Below are positions 43,375 through 54,919 of a stretch of 64,000 nt of DNA, in pieces. Position numbers and translations under genes: made by a program. The stretch comes from Macrostomum hystrix (Eukaryota > Platyhelminthes > Macrostomidae), in assembly GCA_950097015.1 (NCBI GenBank), contig CATNEN010000007.1, forward strand, positions 9,921,001 through 9,985,000, read 5' to 3'. The notes under the pieces are model-generated. The model saw only the letters and a program-made list of their open reading frames with translations, was not told the origin of the DNA and made no database searches. Every line of letters starts with the position of its first letter. Within the stretch, counting starts at the first letter, position 1.

Positions 43375-46190
43375 AAAGCAACTTATTTTCTCTTGACAAG
43401 CAGTTGTGCCTTATTTGATTGGCTTGCACTTTTAAATTGGCTTTTATGAGTACTTTGATTCACTATTATCGAAATTTTATCAAGGAGAATTTTCTTTGTG
43501 GGTAATTTATGTTACTATAATCAACATAAAAAACTCTAAGTATAATCACTTTGGAGGATTCGATCTCACGGCATCACCGCATAATGTTTTATTTCTAATA
43601 ACTATGCGTTGCACAGTTATTGCACAGTAATATTTCCTCGTGGCTATATAGTTAGAATTGATTTAATGATTGCGCATAAATTTTTAAATCTAATATTGGT
43701 AACCTTGAACATACATGCAATAGAATTTAAATTTGCTTAAAAGAATCAGAGATGATATTCTTTACCAATCATCATTATAAGAAGCGCTTATTACGAAAGT
43801 ATATAAAAAGTACGATCAAAAGTCTCCAGTGCAGCACAACAAAGGTTATAAAACTACTTTTTATAATTTGAGTCAGTCATTGGAAGCAAGGTTTAAGTCC
43901 TGAATAGTCTTCATGGCAAGATAGCTCTATATACTTACATATAATACATACTTTGCATACTTACATACGTCTGTAGCTAATTACAGTGTGAATTCACAAT
44001 TGACAGCACCTCAAGAAATATCAAGAAATGTTTTTGCAGCATTTAGTCTCCATTTTCAGTCCCTTATTTAATAATATTACATTTTTATAAATACACAAAG
44101 TTCGAAACACAAAAAAACAAATAGAACATTTGAGTCGCACACTAATGGGAGTAGAGCATAGTATACGAGATGTAGCTAACTTGAACGGATTATTAATTCA
44201 CAAAATTTTACTCTAAGGATTGTTTAAGCCAAACTTTTAAAAGTCTTTTTTTGTTTTTTTTATGAGGAGAAAGCAGTTATTTTCAGTTCAAGGACTTCAA
44301 GGTAAACTATAGTGATTGCATCGGTTTGGCTCAAGTAAAACAAAAAGTGGTCTTTAATTCTAATCTAGTCTCTCAAATTTCGCGTCTTTTGCAAAAAATT
44401 CAAGTAAAAATAAAATTTGTTATTATTTTTGCTTTTTGTGCTTCTTTTATTCGTTACGTTTAGCTACGAGAATAAAATATTGTTTAAAATCAAATATTTC
44501 TGGCCCATATCTTCTAGTATCAGAAATACGAAAACTAACAATCGAATATAATTTTTTTTACCATCCGGAGTTTATGTTTTTAAAGGTACATTTTTATACT
44601 GTCGTCAAAACTAGCGCTATTATAGCCGACAGTATATCTAACTTAATGTTGTTATTGACATATTGTTAGCAGGATTCGTAAAAATCGCATATACATAAAG
44701 ATAAATTTACATAACTTTGTTCTAAATAAGATTATGTGTTAAAAACATTTAACAGAGTCAGAAAATGTACCAGAACTTATTAAAATCTAACGATTCATTA
44801 TTTTACTTGATTCTTGAGACCTGAAGCATAAGTTTAGTAAAAAGTACTTGCTTTTTTGCTATCTGTTTTCATAGGGTAGTTTTTCACAAATAAATGGAGA
44901 ATTTGCTTTCCTAAAAAGTTATTTACATTTTTTATAAAAATAGGCATGGTAGTTAGTTTTCTTCGAGCTATTGGCTAGCTTTTGCTAATTTTTGTATGAT
45001 ATATATTTTTACGATACATTTTTAATGATTGTATGTCATAAAATTAAAAGTCATTATTCATTTATAAAAATATACTTACTTCTCAATGTGTTAAATCGAA
45101 GTTAAGTTTCTCTTTATTTTAATGCAAAAATAACAGTACAGCAGTTTTCTTGTCATTGTAAATAGCTGACATAAAAATAGCTCTTGTAGTGTAGTTAGTA
45201 ATTATGGGTAACTTTGTATTAAAAGTTGAAAGTAACTTTTAACAAAAGCAAGCACTCCTATTTTGTTGCTTACAGAACAATTGAGACATTCTTTACAGAA
45301 CATTTTAAACAATTGAATTAGAGTCGAAAAAATCTATATATATTTTTTAAGTATTGGCTTTCATTTTTATATATGCTCTTAAGATATAAAAAGTCGTTTC
45401 TTGCTTTTTGCCTTTGAGTCCTGAGTCCTGAACTTAAGAAGCCCGCTATGGTTTGAGTATTTATGGGGTTTATATTACGAGTTATTCTGTAGTTGCAATG
45501 AATTAATTTTTTGTGGGATGAATTATTAGAACTGAAGGCACTTTTCAATTGCGTTATTCATTTGTTTTAATGAAGGCAATTGAAAATCAGCCTGAAAACT
45601 TCTTGCTCGAACTCAAGACAAACTAAAAAGTCTGGGGATTAGTCCGGAATCTATTAAGCTGTCCTTTATGCACGATTTCTGCTGACTGGATCTACAATGG
45701 CTTTCAGTTCGGGAGGCATTAGCCCGGTACTTCGGACCCTGGGGGAAGCCCAGCTTAGCCCGGCTTGAGAGGCTTTCGGACGTAAATCCCATTCAGGCCG
45801 GAGCCGGCGAACAAACGGGCCTGCTCCCCTGCCGACCTCCACAGGCCCTCGAGCCCCAGTGAGCACAGGACTCGAGCCCCGCACTGCCCAGTGAGCACAG
45901 GACTCAGACACCCGCCCCTCTTTCGTTCCGGGAGGGAGCGATTCCCATAGAATTCCTTGCTGGATGTAGGCAGCGGGTGGTATGGGCGGCTGGGAGATTT
46001 ATTTGCTACTGAAAGCCACCTTGGGCAATCCAAGATACTGCTGCTGCTGTTGCTAGAAACTTCACTGCTGCGTTCACTGATTAGATTTGAAAACTGACGT
46101 GACAACCGTACAAATCTGTTTCGTTGAAAATCTGAATGCCAAACCAAACTATTGCTGGCACGTGACCGGTTGGACCAAATGCCACTTCCC
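43375..46190. other. AT-rich intergenic region
   Basis: About 2.3 kb of A/T-rich DNA (43375-45650) without coding signal, then a GC-richer segment (45700-46080) that probably belongs to the SNAP-25 promoter or leader. No element ends or arrays were recognised. Confidence 0.5.
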
Positions 46191-46203
46191 TCCCGCAGCA
46201 GAC

Positions 46204-49200
46204 ATGAGTGCACCGGAGCCGCCGCCGCCGGAAGTGCCCAGGACTGAGCTGGAGGAGATCCAGCTGCTCATGAACCAGAAGACTGATGAGGTGAGGCCCC
46301 AAGTCACTGTCTATGGCCAAGAGCCTGCCCATTTGCAGCTATTTATTTTTCTCGTATCGGCCCGTCATCGGGCAATTCTTCAGCTTCGGTGGGGCCAGCA
46401 ATACGGATCGATAAGACTCCGAGATTTCTGCTTTCGGGCCCCGAAATTCGGGTCAGCTCTGCTCCGGGGGGGAGGTTTCCTCATGAACCCCCACACACAA
46501 TATTCTTCTTTCAGCTCCCATTCTCTTCCCGAGCTCGGAGGACAAGCAGTCCAAGCCCCCCCCAGCTGCCGATAAACCGCTGCGTGCACACTGCAGGGGC
46601 GGGATATTCAGCATTGATTTCAGCCAGCCCTGGACTGCGGGAGCAGCGCCTTAACCCGGCTCAGCAAACCCACCCCCAGATACTCGCAGCTCCTGTTCGG
46701 TCATTCCACCCGGCGACTGGGGGATGGCGGGAAGAGGAGAGGGAGCTCCCTAGGGAGCTTTGCCTGCCCTCCCTATCCCATCCCTCCTCTCATTCTCCCG
46801 TTTTGCTCCCCTTTTCCCAGTCGCGCACACTCCGGTCCGTCCCTCTGCGTCTCCCCTCAGCCCCAGCAAGCGCAGAATGGAGGAAGGAAGACGGGGCCAG
46901 GGGAGAAGCGGGTCTGGAGATGGCGAGCTCAGCGCGAGTCCAGGCCGGGTCTGAGGCTGCCTTTGAGCTTTCCCTGAGTGAGGCTGAGGCGGGCGCCACT
47001 CTCTCCTGGCCTCTCCTCGTCTCTCTTGAATTCAGAGCCGCTGGAGGGCCGCGGTAAAGTGAGGATTAAAGTGCATCTGAACGGCCGAGGTCGTCCTGCC
47101 CCCTCGCAGCCTCTCGAGCTGGCTGGCAGCCAATTTATTTAGAAGACGGAGAAGCCGGGAGGCGGAGGGTTGGCGGACAGCGGTCGGGAGCGTCGCGCCG
47201 GGGAACCGGTTCAATCCGGTTTTCGAAAGAAGTTTTTTCCTTCGCGCTATAAATATCTGTGACAGTCGGCTCGAGTGCGTAATTTCTGTCCCGGTCTGGC
47301 AGCCGCCCAGCAGACACGAAAATAATTACCCCTGAAGGCTATGAGCATAGGTCTTAGTCTGAGAATGAGTAGGCAGCTCCCGTGAGCTGAGGTGTTGTGA
47401 CTCACTTTCATTCTTTTCCCTCTCGCAGCCTCCCCGCCTGCTTCCTCAATTCCCATTATTCCCCTCAAGCTCCATCCCAGTCTGCCAGCTGCACTTTGCT
47501 GCGCCTCCGGCACACACGCGCTGGCTCAAATTTTCTTAGCCACAAATTCTCCCCTGGATTTGGGAAGGTGGGGAGAGCGGCCCATTAGCTAAACGATGGG
47601 CAGGTGGCTCAAGCAGTGAGAGAGTGGGCGGCTGCACTGGCTGCTCCAGCTGCACGACTGACGCATCTCGGGAGCGGGCCTGAGACTCCTTCCAGTTTCT
47701 CCATCCCCGTCTCCAACTGGGGCAGCGGATCGCGAAGTGAATTCCTGATGAGGACAGCCTAATGAAACTGTAATGTCCCTCACAGTTGCTTCATTTCCGT
47801 CTCCCTCTCCGTGTCACAGGGCTGTCTGGGGGAATTTGACTCACCCACTTGGTCGGCCCGCGGCTGGTGGGGAGAGAGCTGGCGACTTCTCGTCTCCCAG
47901 CGATCCAACGAGTACATGCCGTTCGATCGGCTTTTTTCTTTAAACGTGTCGATATGAGTCTTGCATGCTCAAATTACTCTACTGTCAGTAGGCTGGGGAG
48001 CGTATTTTGCAATCTCCATGCTGGCTGCAGCTAAATTGAGGTGAGCGGAGCGCGGGCCAAACCGCAGCCAACCCCACAATGTTTCACACCGGTGGCCGCT
48101 GCCAGCCCATTATCCCGCTGAAGTTCCTGCGCCCCAACCCAGCGGCTCAAGTGTACACTTCTGCTGGCATGAAGAAGGGCAGGCTGAGGGCAAAGGGGGA
48201 GGGGAAAAAAGGAATTCATTGCGGCCTGGCCTGCATCCCAGGACATTGTGTCCAAGCCTGCAGCGCTATATTGGTTGAGCAAACCTGCTCAGCCTGTTTT
48301 CCTGTGTAGCACCGTGCCCCGCCCCGCCAAAAACTGTCAAGAGCCTTCAGCCAGCGTAGAGCCTTGCCAGCTTACCACCGATATGGACGGAGCCGAGGAC
48401 GCCGCGGACGCCAACGCGCCTCCGCTGACTGAAGCCGAAGAGATCTTGCTGCTCATCGACCGTGCTCAAACTGAAGTAAAAAGACGAGTGAAACAGAAGC
48501 GAGTTAAACAGAAGCGAGTGAAACAGAAGCGAGTGAAACAGAAGCGAGTGAAACAGGAGCGAGTGAAACAGGAGCGAGTGAAACAGAAGCGAGTTAAACA
48601 GAAGCGAGTGAAACAGAAGCGAGTGAAACAGGAGCGAGTGAAACAGGAGCGAGTGAAACAGGAGCGAGTGAAACAGGAGCGAGTGAAACAGGAGCGAGTG
48701 AAACAGTAGCGAGTGAAACAGAAGCGAGTGAAACAGAAGCGAGTGAAACAGAAGCGAGTGAAACAGGAGCGAGTGAAACAGGAGCGAGTGAAACAGTAGC
48801 GAGTGAAACAGAAGCGAGTGAAACAGAAGCGAGTGAAACAGAAGCGAGTGAAACAGGAGCGAGTGAAACAGGAGCGAGTGAAACAGGAGCGAGTGAAACA
48901 GAAGCGAGTGAAACAGAAGCGAGTGAAACAGAAGCGAGTGAAACAGAAGCGAGTGAAACAGTAGCGAGTGAACCAATGCATTTTCTTAGAAGTATTCTGA
49001 AACTGTACACGGAGTTCGGGTTTCCAGATGTCATCCATGTTCAGTCCATTGCTTATGATCAGTCTCAGTTTCTTTCTCTCATTCCAATCCGCCCGCCCCT
49101 ACCCGTCCATTTCAGTCGCTGGAGTCCACCCGCCGAATGGTCTCCATGTGCGAGGCGGTGAGTTTCGCCGGTTACTTCTGATGCACGCCCTCCAGGTCCC

Positions 49201-52200
49201 AGATTACTTTCACCTGTCCCGGATGTGTGAAATGCCATGAAGCTGAGTTCAGGACTTTGCAGTCAGTGGTTTTTGAGGGGCTGTTGTCACGAATCAGGAG
49301 AGCAGTAATCAGGTGGGGGTAATCGTTTGGGCAGTAGTCAGGAGAGCAGTAGTCAGGTGAGGAGTAATCACGTGAGCAGTAATCAGGTGAGCAGTAATCA
49401 GGTGTGCAGTAATCAAGTGAGCAGTAATCAGGTGAGCAGTAATCAGGTGAGCAGTAATCAGGTGAGCAGTAATCAGTTGACCAGTAATCAGGAGAGCAGT
49501 AATCAGGAGAGCAGTAATCAGGTGAGCAGTAATCAGGATCAGTAGTCATGTGAGGAGTAATCAGGTGAGCAGTAATCAGGTGAGCAGTAATCAGGAGAGC
49601 AGTAATCAGGAGAGCAGTAATCAGGTGAGCAGTAATCAGGATCAGTAGTCATGTGAGGAGTAATCAGGTGAGCAGTAATCAGGTGAGCAGTAATCAGTTG
49701 ACCAGTAATCAGGAGAGCAGTAATCAGGAGAGCAGTAATCAGGTGACCAGTAATCAGGTGAGCAGTAATGAGGTCATGTTCGGCTGCTTTTGAGAAGTTC
49801 AATGAGAATCAAAAAACAAATTTCGAACACGCTTACTCCCGAGTGCCTAGCCTTAGTAGATGACCTCATCTGTCTCTTTTTCCGCGTTAATTTAAATGTT
49901 GACAAGTGCGTAACCAGTCCGGTGTAGAATGGTCACGTGATCCCGCTGAGCCAACCCGCTGCCTCTGACCCATCCTTTATCCGCCTCGCCGAATAAAAGT
50001 TCTGTCGCAATTCCGTTTAGGCCAAGGAGGCCGGCATCTCCACGCTGGTGATGTTGGACGACCAAGGCGGTGAGTCCGGAACCGCGATGCGAGTCGCAGA
50101 CACGCCGCAGTTCGAGTTTGCACTTTCCTCTGTTGTCCGTGCGCTTTGTAGACGTGTAGCCTTTAGTAGCATTCTCGCCTTCCTCTGTTCATTTAGCACT
50201 TTTCTCAAATTTATCGGCGAGTGATACCTTAATCAATGGGTTTTCCTCGCGTAAAAGCTGATCTTCTGATTGTTTTTAAACGTTTTCCTATTGTATGAAA
50301 TTTATTTTCAGCAAATCGCCTCTGATACTGTCATGAAATCGGCTAATCATGATTTTTCGCATTTATTTTTTAACTCGATGGACTTAAATTGCATTGAAAG
50401 TTGTGTTTCCTGAAATTGATTCGCTACTGAACATAGCTGAGCATGGTACTCAAATCCTGTTGAAAACTGCCAATTGCCTGCAGAGCAACTTGACCGCATC
50501 GAGGAGGGCATGGACCAAATCAACCAGGACATGAAGGACGCCGAAAAGAACCTGGACGACCTCAACAAATGCTGCGGCCTCTGCATCCTGCCCTGGAACA
50601 AGTGAGCTGCCTCGAGAATTCGATTCACCAGTATGAGCCGAGCTTTGAAGTCACTCTTAAAATTTGTCCTTTTCCAGGGCTGGAAAAGGCAAATTTGACA
50701 AGAACTTCAAGAAGGACGACGACGGAACCGTGAACACCGACGGACCCCGGGTGGTGCTGGGTGACAACGGCATGGGTCCGCAGGGCGGCTATGTTACCAG
50801 GTGCGTGAGAGTGTAGTGCTCCGCATAGAAGTGATTGAATGGCTGAATGTACATTGAGGAGAGTTACGAGATTGGGCTAAATGTATTCTTTAGGGAGAGA
50901 CGAGATTCGGCTGAATGTACATTGAAGTGAAGGACGTGATTGGGATAAATTACTCTTTGGGGAGAGAGACGAGATTCGGCTGAATGTACATTGAGGAGAG
51001 AGACGAGATTTGATTGAATGTACATTGAGGAGAGAGACGAGATTTGGCTGAATTTACATTGAGGAGAGGGACGAGATTCGGCTGAATGTACATTGAGGAG
51101 AGGGACGAGATTCGGCTGAATGTACATTGAGGAGAGGGACGAGATTCGGCTGAATGTACATTGAGGAGAGAGACGAGATTTGGTTGAATGTACATTGAGG
51201 AGAGAGACGAGATTTGGCTGAATTTACATGGAGGAGAGGGACGAGATTTGGCTTAATTTACATTGAGGAGAGGGACGAGATTCGGCTGAATGTGCGTTGA
51301 GGAGAGGGACGAGATTGGGCTAAATTTACTCTTTGGGGGAGAGAGACGAAATTCGGCTGAATGCACGTTGCAAGAGATAATAGAGATTGGGTTAAATATA
51401 CTCGTACATTTGAGGAGGAAGAACGAGATTGGGTCGAAAGTAGATTGGAGGAGAGTGGGGCGAAATTGGGCTGAATGTACGTTGCGTAGAATATTAGGAG
51501 TAAATGAAGAATATACTAGAGTCTCTATATTATATAAGTACGGGTCCGTACACTGGGAGGAAGTGGGTGGAACTTGCTATTTAAAGTGGAAATTCATCGC
51601 GGTGTCCATTTGATAATAAATCATTCCGCCTCGTTCCGCCAAATTAAACATTTGTATGTCAAAAATGCAGAATCACCAAGGACGCCCGCGAGGACGAGAT
51701 GGATAACAACATCCAGGAGGTCAGCAACATGGTGGGCAATCTGCGCAACATGGCCGTCGACATGGGCAGCGAGATTACTTCGCAGAACAGGCAGTTGGAC
51801 CGCATCAAGGAGAAGGTGGGTGCCCACCTTTCTCTTCGGAAGTATTTTTCATACATTTGTAGCTTTACTCGCATTAAAGTACATTAATGGGAGTATATGG
51901 GCAGTGTTTGTGTACTTTTTGGGCGCTTATTTGCTTTCACAAAATACTGACATTTATATCATATTCTGTAGATAATGATTTACTACTGTGCAAAGCCATG
52001 TAAAGACTTTCCACAAAAATTGTGCGTATGTCTTCGCAGTAAGAGACCGACTTTAGGCTTTAAAAGAGATAATAGGCCCTTTAAGCCGATACCAGTCAAC
52101 AATTAAAAAACCAAGAGATATGGAGGGTCTGAAGGGTAAAACGAGTGAAGACGGGCCAGAGGGAAAGATAAGGAGGGGGTGAGGAAAGACAGACGAACAG

Positions 52201-52406
52201 CGAGCCAACCATAGACGAGAAAACAGGCATGAAAGTCGCGACATATCAATGTACTTTTATGGTCGTTACGTACTTTTAAAGAGCACTTGCGAATTCGATG
52301 GAAGTCACGGAAATGGCTGACCTCATATCTGACCCGCCCGCAGGCCGAGTCCAACCAGTCGCGCATCGAAGGCGCCAACGAGCGAGCGAACAAGATGCTG
52401 AAGTGA
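46204..52406 (+). CDS. SNAP25: SNAP-25 (Qbc-SNARE), seven coding exons with first exon 1a
   Basis: SNAP-25 supplies two helices to the SNARE bundle that fuses vesicles with the plasma membrane. Exons 46204-46290 (1a), 49116-49157, 50021-50069, 50484-50601, 50678-50800, 51671-51815 and 52344-52406 close in phase to 627 bp, 208 residues. SNARE motif 1 runs through [21 protein letters not shown] and [18 protein letters not shown] with the zero-layer Gln in DDQGEQL. The linker has a palmitoylation-type cluster [10 protein letters not shown] with three cysteines where vertebrates have four. SNARE motif 2 has [31 protein letters not shown] (zero-layer Gln) and [10 protein letters not shown] at the end. 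TTCCCTCCCGCAG ends 5 nt before the ATG. AATAAA occurs at 52448. A second first exon is at 48383. Confidence 0.97.
46291..48382. other. SNAP-25 intron between first exons 1a and 1b, with GC-rich blocks
   Basis: Unusually GC-rich for non-coding DNA here (46440-47200, 47400-47760, 48030-48360), with purine/pyrimidine runs but no domain-bearing open frame. It should contain the promoter for exon 1b. The style matches the block upstream of neurexin (59.3-62.6 kb). Confidence 0.45.
48383..48475 (+). CDS. SNAP25: SNAP-25 alternative first coding exon 1b
   Basis: ATG at 48383 opens a 31-codon exon ([31 protein letters not shown]) that ends at a GTAAAA donor in the same phase (0) as exon 1a. It would splice to the shared exon at 49116 to give a 210-residue isoform. 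The last half is paralogous to exon 1a ([14 protein letters not shown]), i.e. both encode the first layers of SNARE motif 1. The donor is weaker than that of 1a. An open frame runs past the donor into the 15-bp array and would add a Lys/Arg-rich tail if the intron were retained. Confidence 0.8.
48480..48972. repeat. 15-bp minisatellite starting next to the exon 1b donor, ~33 copies
   Basis: GCGAGTGAAACAGAA with GGA and TTAAAC variants starts within about 6 bp of the GTAAAA donor at 48476. The period is five codons, so frames stay open on both strands; these are not genes. Confidence 0.97.
49270..49780. repeat. 15-bp minisatellite (GAGCAGTAATCAGGT), ~33 copies, in a SNAP-25 intron
   Basis: GAGCAGTAATCAGGT and variants (GACCAGTAATCAG, GAGTAATC) fill most of intron 49158-50020, with a longer subpattern (AATCAGGATCAGTAGTCATG) at about 49525 and 49625. 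Confidence 0.96.
50840..51480. repeat. 34-bp minisatellite, ~17 copies, in a SNAP-25 intron
   Basis: GAATGTACATTGAGGAGAGA plus GACGAGATTCGGCT repeats through intron 50801-51670, degenerating toward the 3' end. Confidence 0.95.
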
Positions 52407-52453
52407 CCGCCCTCGCGCCCAGCACAAAGACCAACCGTTTATATGCTAATAAA

Positions 52454-53590
52454 ATATTTTCTCTCAGCTTATTCTGCTAGTTCGAGGCGTAAAGTACACA
52501 GCGAAAGTTACAGAGACGGCGCAGATTGAGTCCGGGGGCAGCAGCCCACCCGCAGCTGGCCTTTGTTGGCCTCATTCCCTCCCAGACTGGCTGGCAGAGC
52601 TGTGTTTCATTTTTCTCCTGTTCCTATGCAAGCTGACTGGCTGCCTGCCTGCTGCTTTGACTGCATATTTATGTTCTACATGCTAACACATTATACAGAA
52701 GTGCACGCGGCTAGCTGGGGCCTCGCCCGATTCGCTCTATCTACAAACCGCTAATGTTTTTTATCTGTCTGGCCCCCCGCCACCCAGTTCCTCCCAGTTT
52801 TTTAACACCGCACGGCTTTGCATCGCGTCATCTCCGCAGCCTCATCGTGATCCACCGCCTCCATCGCACTGCACCAAATTTCACACACGCTTATATTCGA
52901 GTTTTATTCCAATTTTCTGTTACATTTTTGCGCTTTAGCGAGTGAAACTATATCTATCTCTTTTCTGTTTAATTTTCCTTTGCATACTATATATACTACT
53001 CATATAGGCGCCTACGAGTAGGCCGGACCGGGCATCGAATTCGTGCCCGGCCTCGCTCGTTGGATGGAGCAGATTTATATCTAAATCAATTTTAACTGAC
53101 CGAATCTAAATTGCTACTTTTGCCACCAGCCCATACCGAATAATCCCACATCCCAGCTCTTCATTAAACGACCGATCGCATAATAAAACTCATCGCCCAA
53201 AGCATCGCGGCACAAAGCGAACATTTACTTAAAACTAACCGCTGCCTCTCGGCTTTTTTCTTTACTTATCTTATTCGTTTTAGCATTCCTCGCAGGTGTT
53301 TTTCTATTGTTGCTACTGTTAGTAGGTTAGCTAGGCTTAGCATTTCTCTGACTGAGAAAATCTAGTTAAACAAGGCAGCTGGCATATCAGTGACGCGTCC
53401 GTGACAGCTGAGCCGCTCATCTATGAGCTCCGTGACATTGTTTATTGACTGCCCAGACTGTGACCTGGCCAGCTGTCACGGCCTGCTTGCCGATAAGCCT
53501 GTCTGGGCGTTCCCCAGGGGGGAAGGCCTGCCAAGCTAGGCTGAGGAGTGCATCAAAGTTCACAAACTAACTTGGAGGACACTTTCCTGA
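52454..53590. other. intergenic region after SNAP-25
   Basis: No gene was seen. 53390-53490 has partly complementary words (GTGACAGCTG, CAGCTGTCAC) that could form a stem, but not a known element. Confidence 0.4.
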
Positions 53591-53594
53591 TTCC

Positions 53595-54548
53595 CGACTT
53601 ATCCTCATCCCATCCTTGACTATCTGCTCATCCTATCCTTGACTATCTGCTCATCCTATCCCTGACTATCTGCTCATCCTATCCTTGACTATCTGCTCAT
53701 CCCATCCTTGACTATCTGCTCATCCCATCCTTGACTATCTGCTCATCCTATCCCTGACTATCTGCTCATCCCATCCTTGACTATCTGCTCATCCTATCCC
53801 TGACTATCTGCTCATCCCATCCTTGACTATCTGCTCATCCTATCCCTGACTATCTGCTCATCCCATCCTTGACTATCTGCTCATCCCATCCTTGACTATC
53901 TGCTCATCCTATCCCTGACTATCTGCTCATCCCATCCTTGACTATCTGCTCATCCCATCCTTGACTATCTGCTCATCCCATCCTTGACTATCTGCTCATC
54001 CTATCCCTGACTATCTGCTCATCCTATCCTTGACTATCTGCTCATCCCATCCTTGACTATCTGCTCATCCTATCCCTGACTATCTGCTCATCCTATCCTT
54101 GACTATCTGCTCATCCTATCCTTGACTATCTGCTCATCCTATCCCTGACTATCTGCTCATCCCATCCCTGACTATCTGCTCATCCTATCCTTGACTATCT
54201 CCTCATCCCATCCTTGACTATCTGCTCATCCCATCCTTGACTATCTGCTCATTACATCCTTGACTATCTGCTCATCCTATCCCTGACTATCTGCTCATCC
54301 CATCCTTGACTATCTGCTCATCCTATCCCTGACTATCTGCTCATCCCATCCTTGACTATCTGCTCATCCTATCCTTGACTATCTGCTCATCCCATCCTTG
54401 ACTATCTGCTCATCCCATCCTTGACTATCTGCTCATCCCATCCTTGACTATCTGCTCATCCCATCCTTGACTATCTGCTCATCCTATCCCTGACTATCTG
54501 CTCATCCCATCCTTGACTATCTGCTCATCCCATCCTTGACTATCTTTC
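53595..54548. repeat. minisatellite, 23-bp unit, ~41 copies
   Basis: CCTTGACTATCTGCTCATCC plus CAT/TAT repeats. Two base differences (CCTTGAC/CCCTGAC and CCCAT/CCTAT) are distributed in mixed order. The array ends about 370 bp upstream of the ACSS2 acceptor. Confidence 0.97.
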
Positions 54549-54599
54549 TCTTTCTCATCGTCAGGCCAGTGAGCACTCCGCTGTGCCTTGGAGGTTGGC

Positions 54600-54750
54600 C
54601 CTCAAGGGTGAAAAATTGCACAACAAGCTCCCAAGCCTTCTCTCCGCGGCTGTGCCCTAAATGATTGTGGCCTCGCCGAGTAATCGAGTTCATGGACCTT
54701 GGTGCGAGAGGCAAACGCGTTAGACCGCCCTACCACTCACTCCCTAATTC
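54600..54750 (-). repeat. possible tRNA-derived SINE
   Basis: On the minus strand GTGGTAGGGCGGTCTAACGC (A-box-like) is followed about 30 bp later by ATGAACTCGATTACTC (B-box-like), as in tRNA-derived SINE heads. No tail or target duplication was identified. Confidence 0.4.
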
Positions 54751-54919
54751 ACTCATTCCGGTGTACATAAGGCTATTAACAGAGTTGTCTATGGTAGTCA
54801 GGAAGCTACAAAGTTAGAATAATGTAGACTAAAGTTATCTCAGTACTCAAAGGTGGTTATTGAGTTATTGAAAGCAACCGATAGCGAGAAGCAAATGAGC
54901 TCAGGCTAAATTTTCCCAG

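Noticed and set aside
48248-49038. Frames of 146-209 codons on both strands over the 15-bp array
   Set aside because: Repeat artefact. Only the exon 1b part (48383-48475) has family support.
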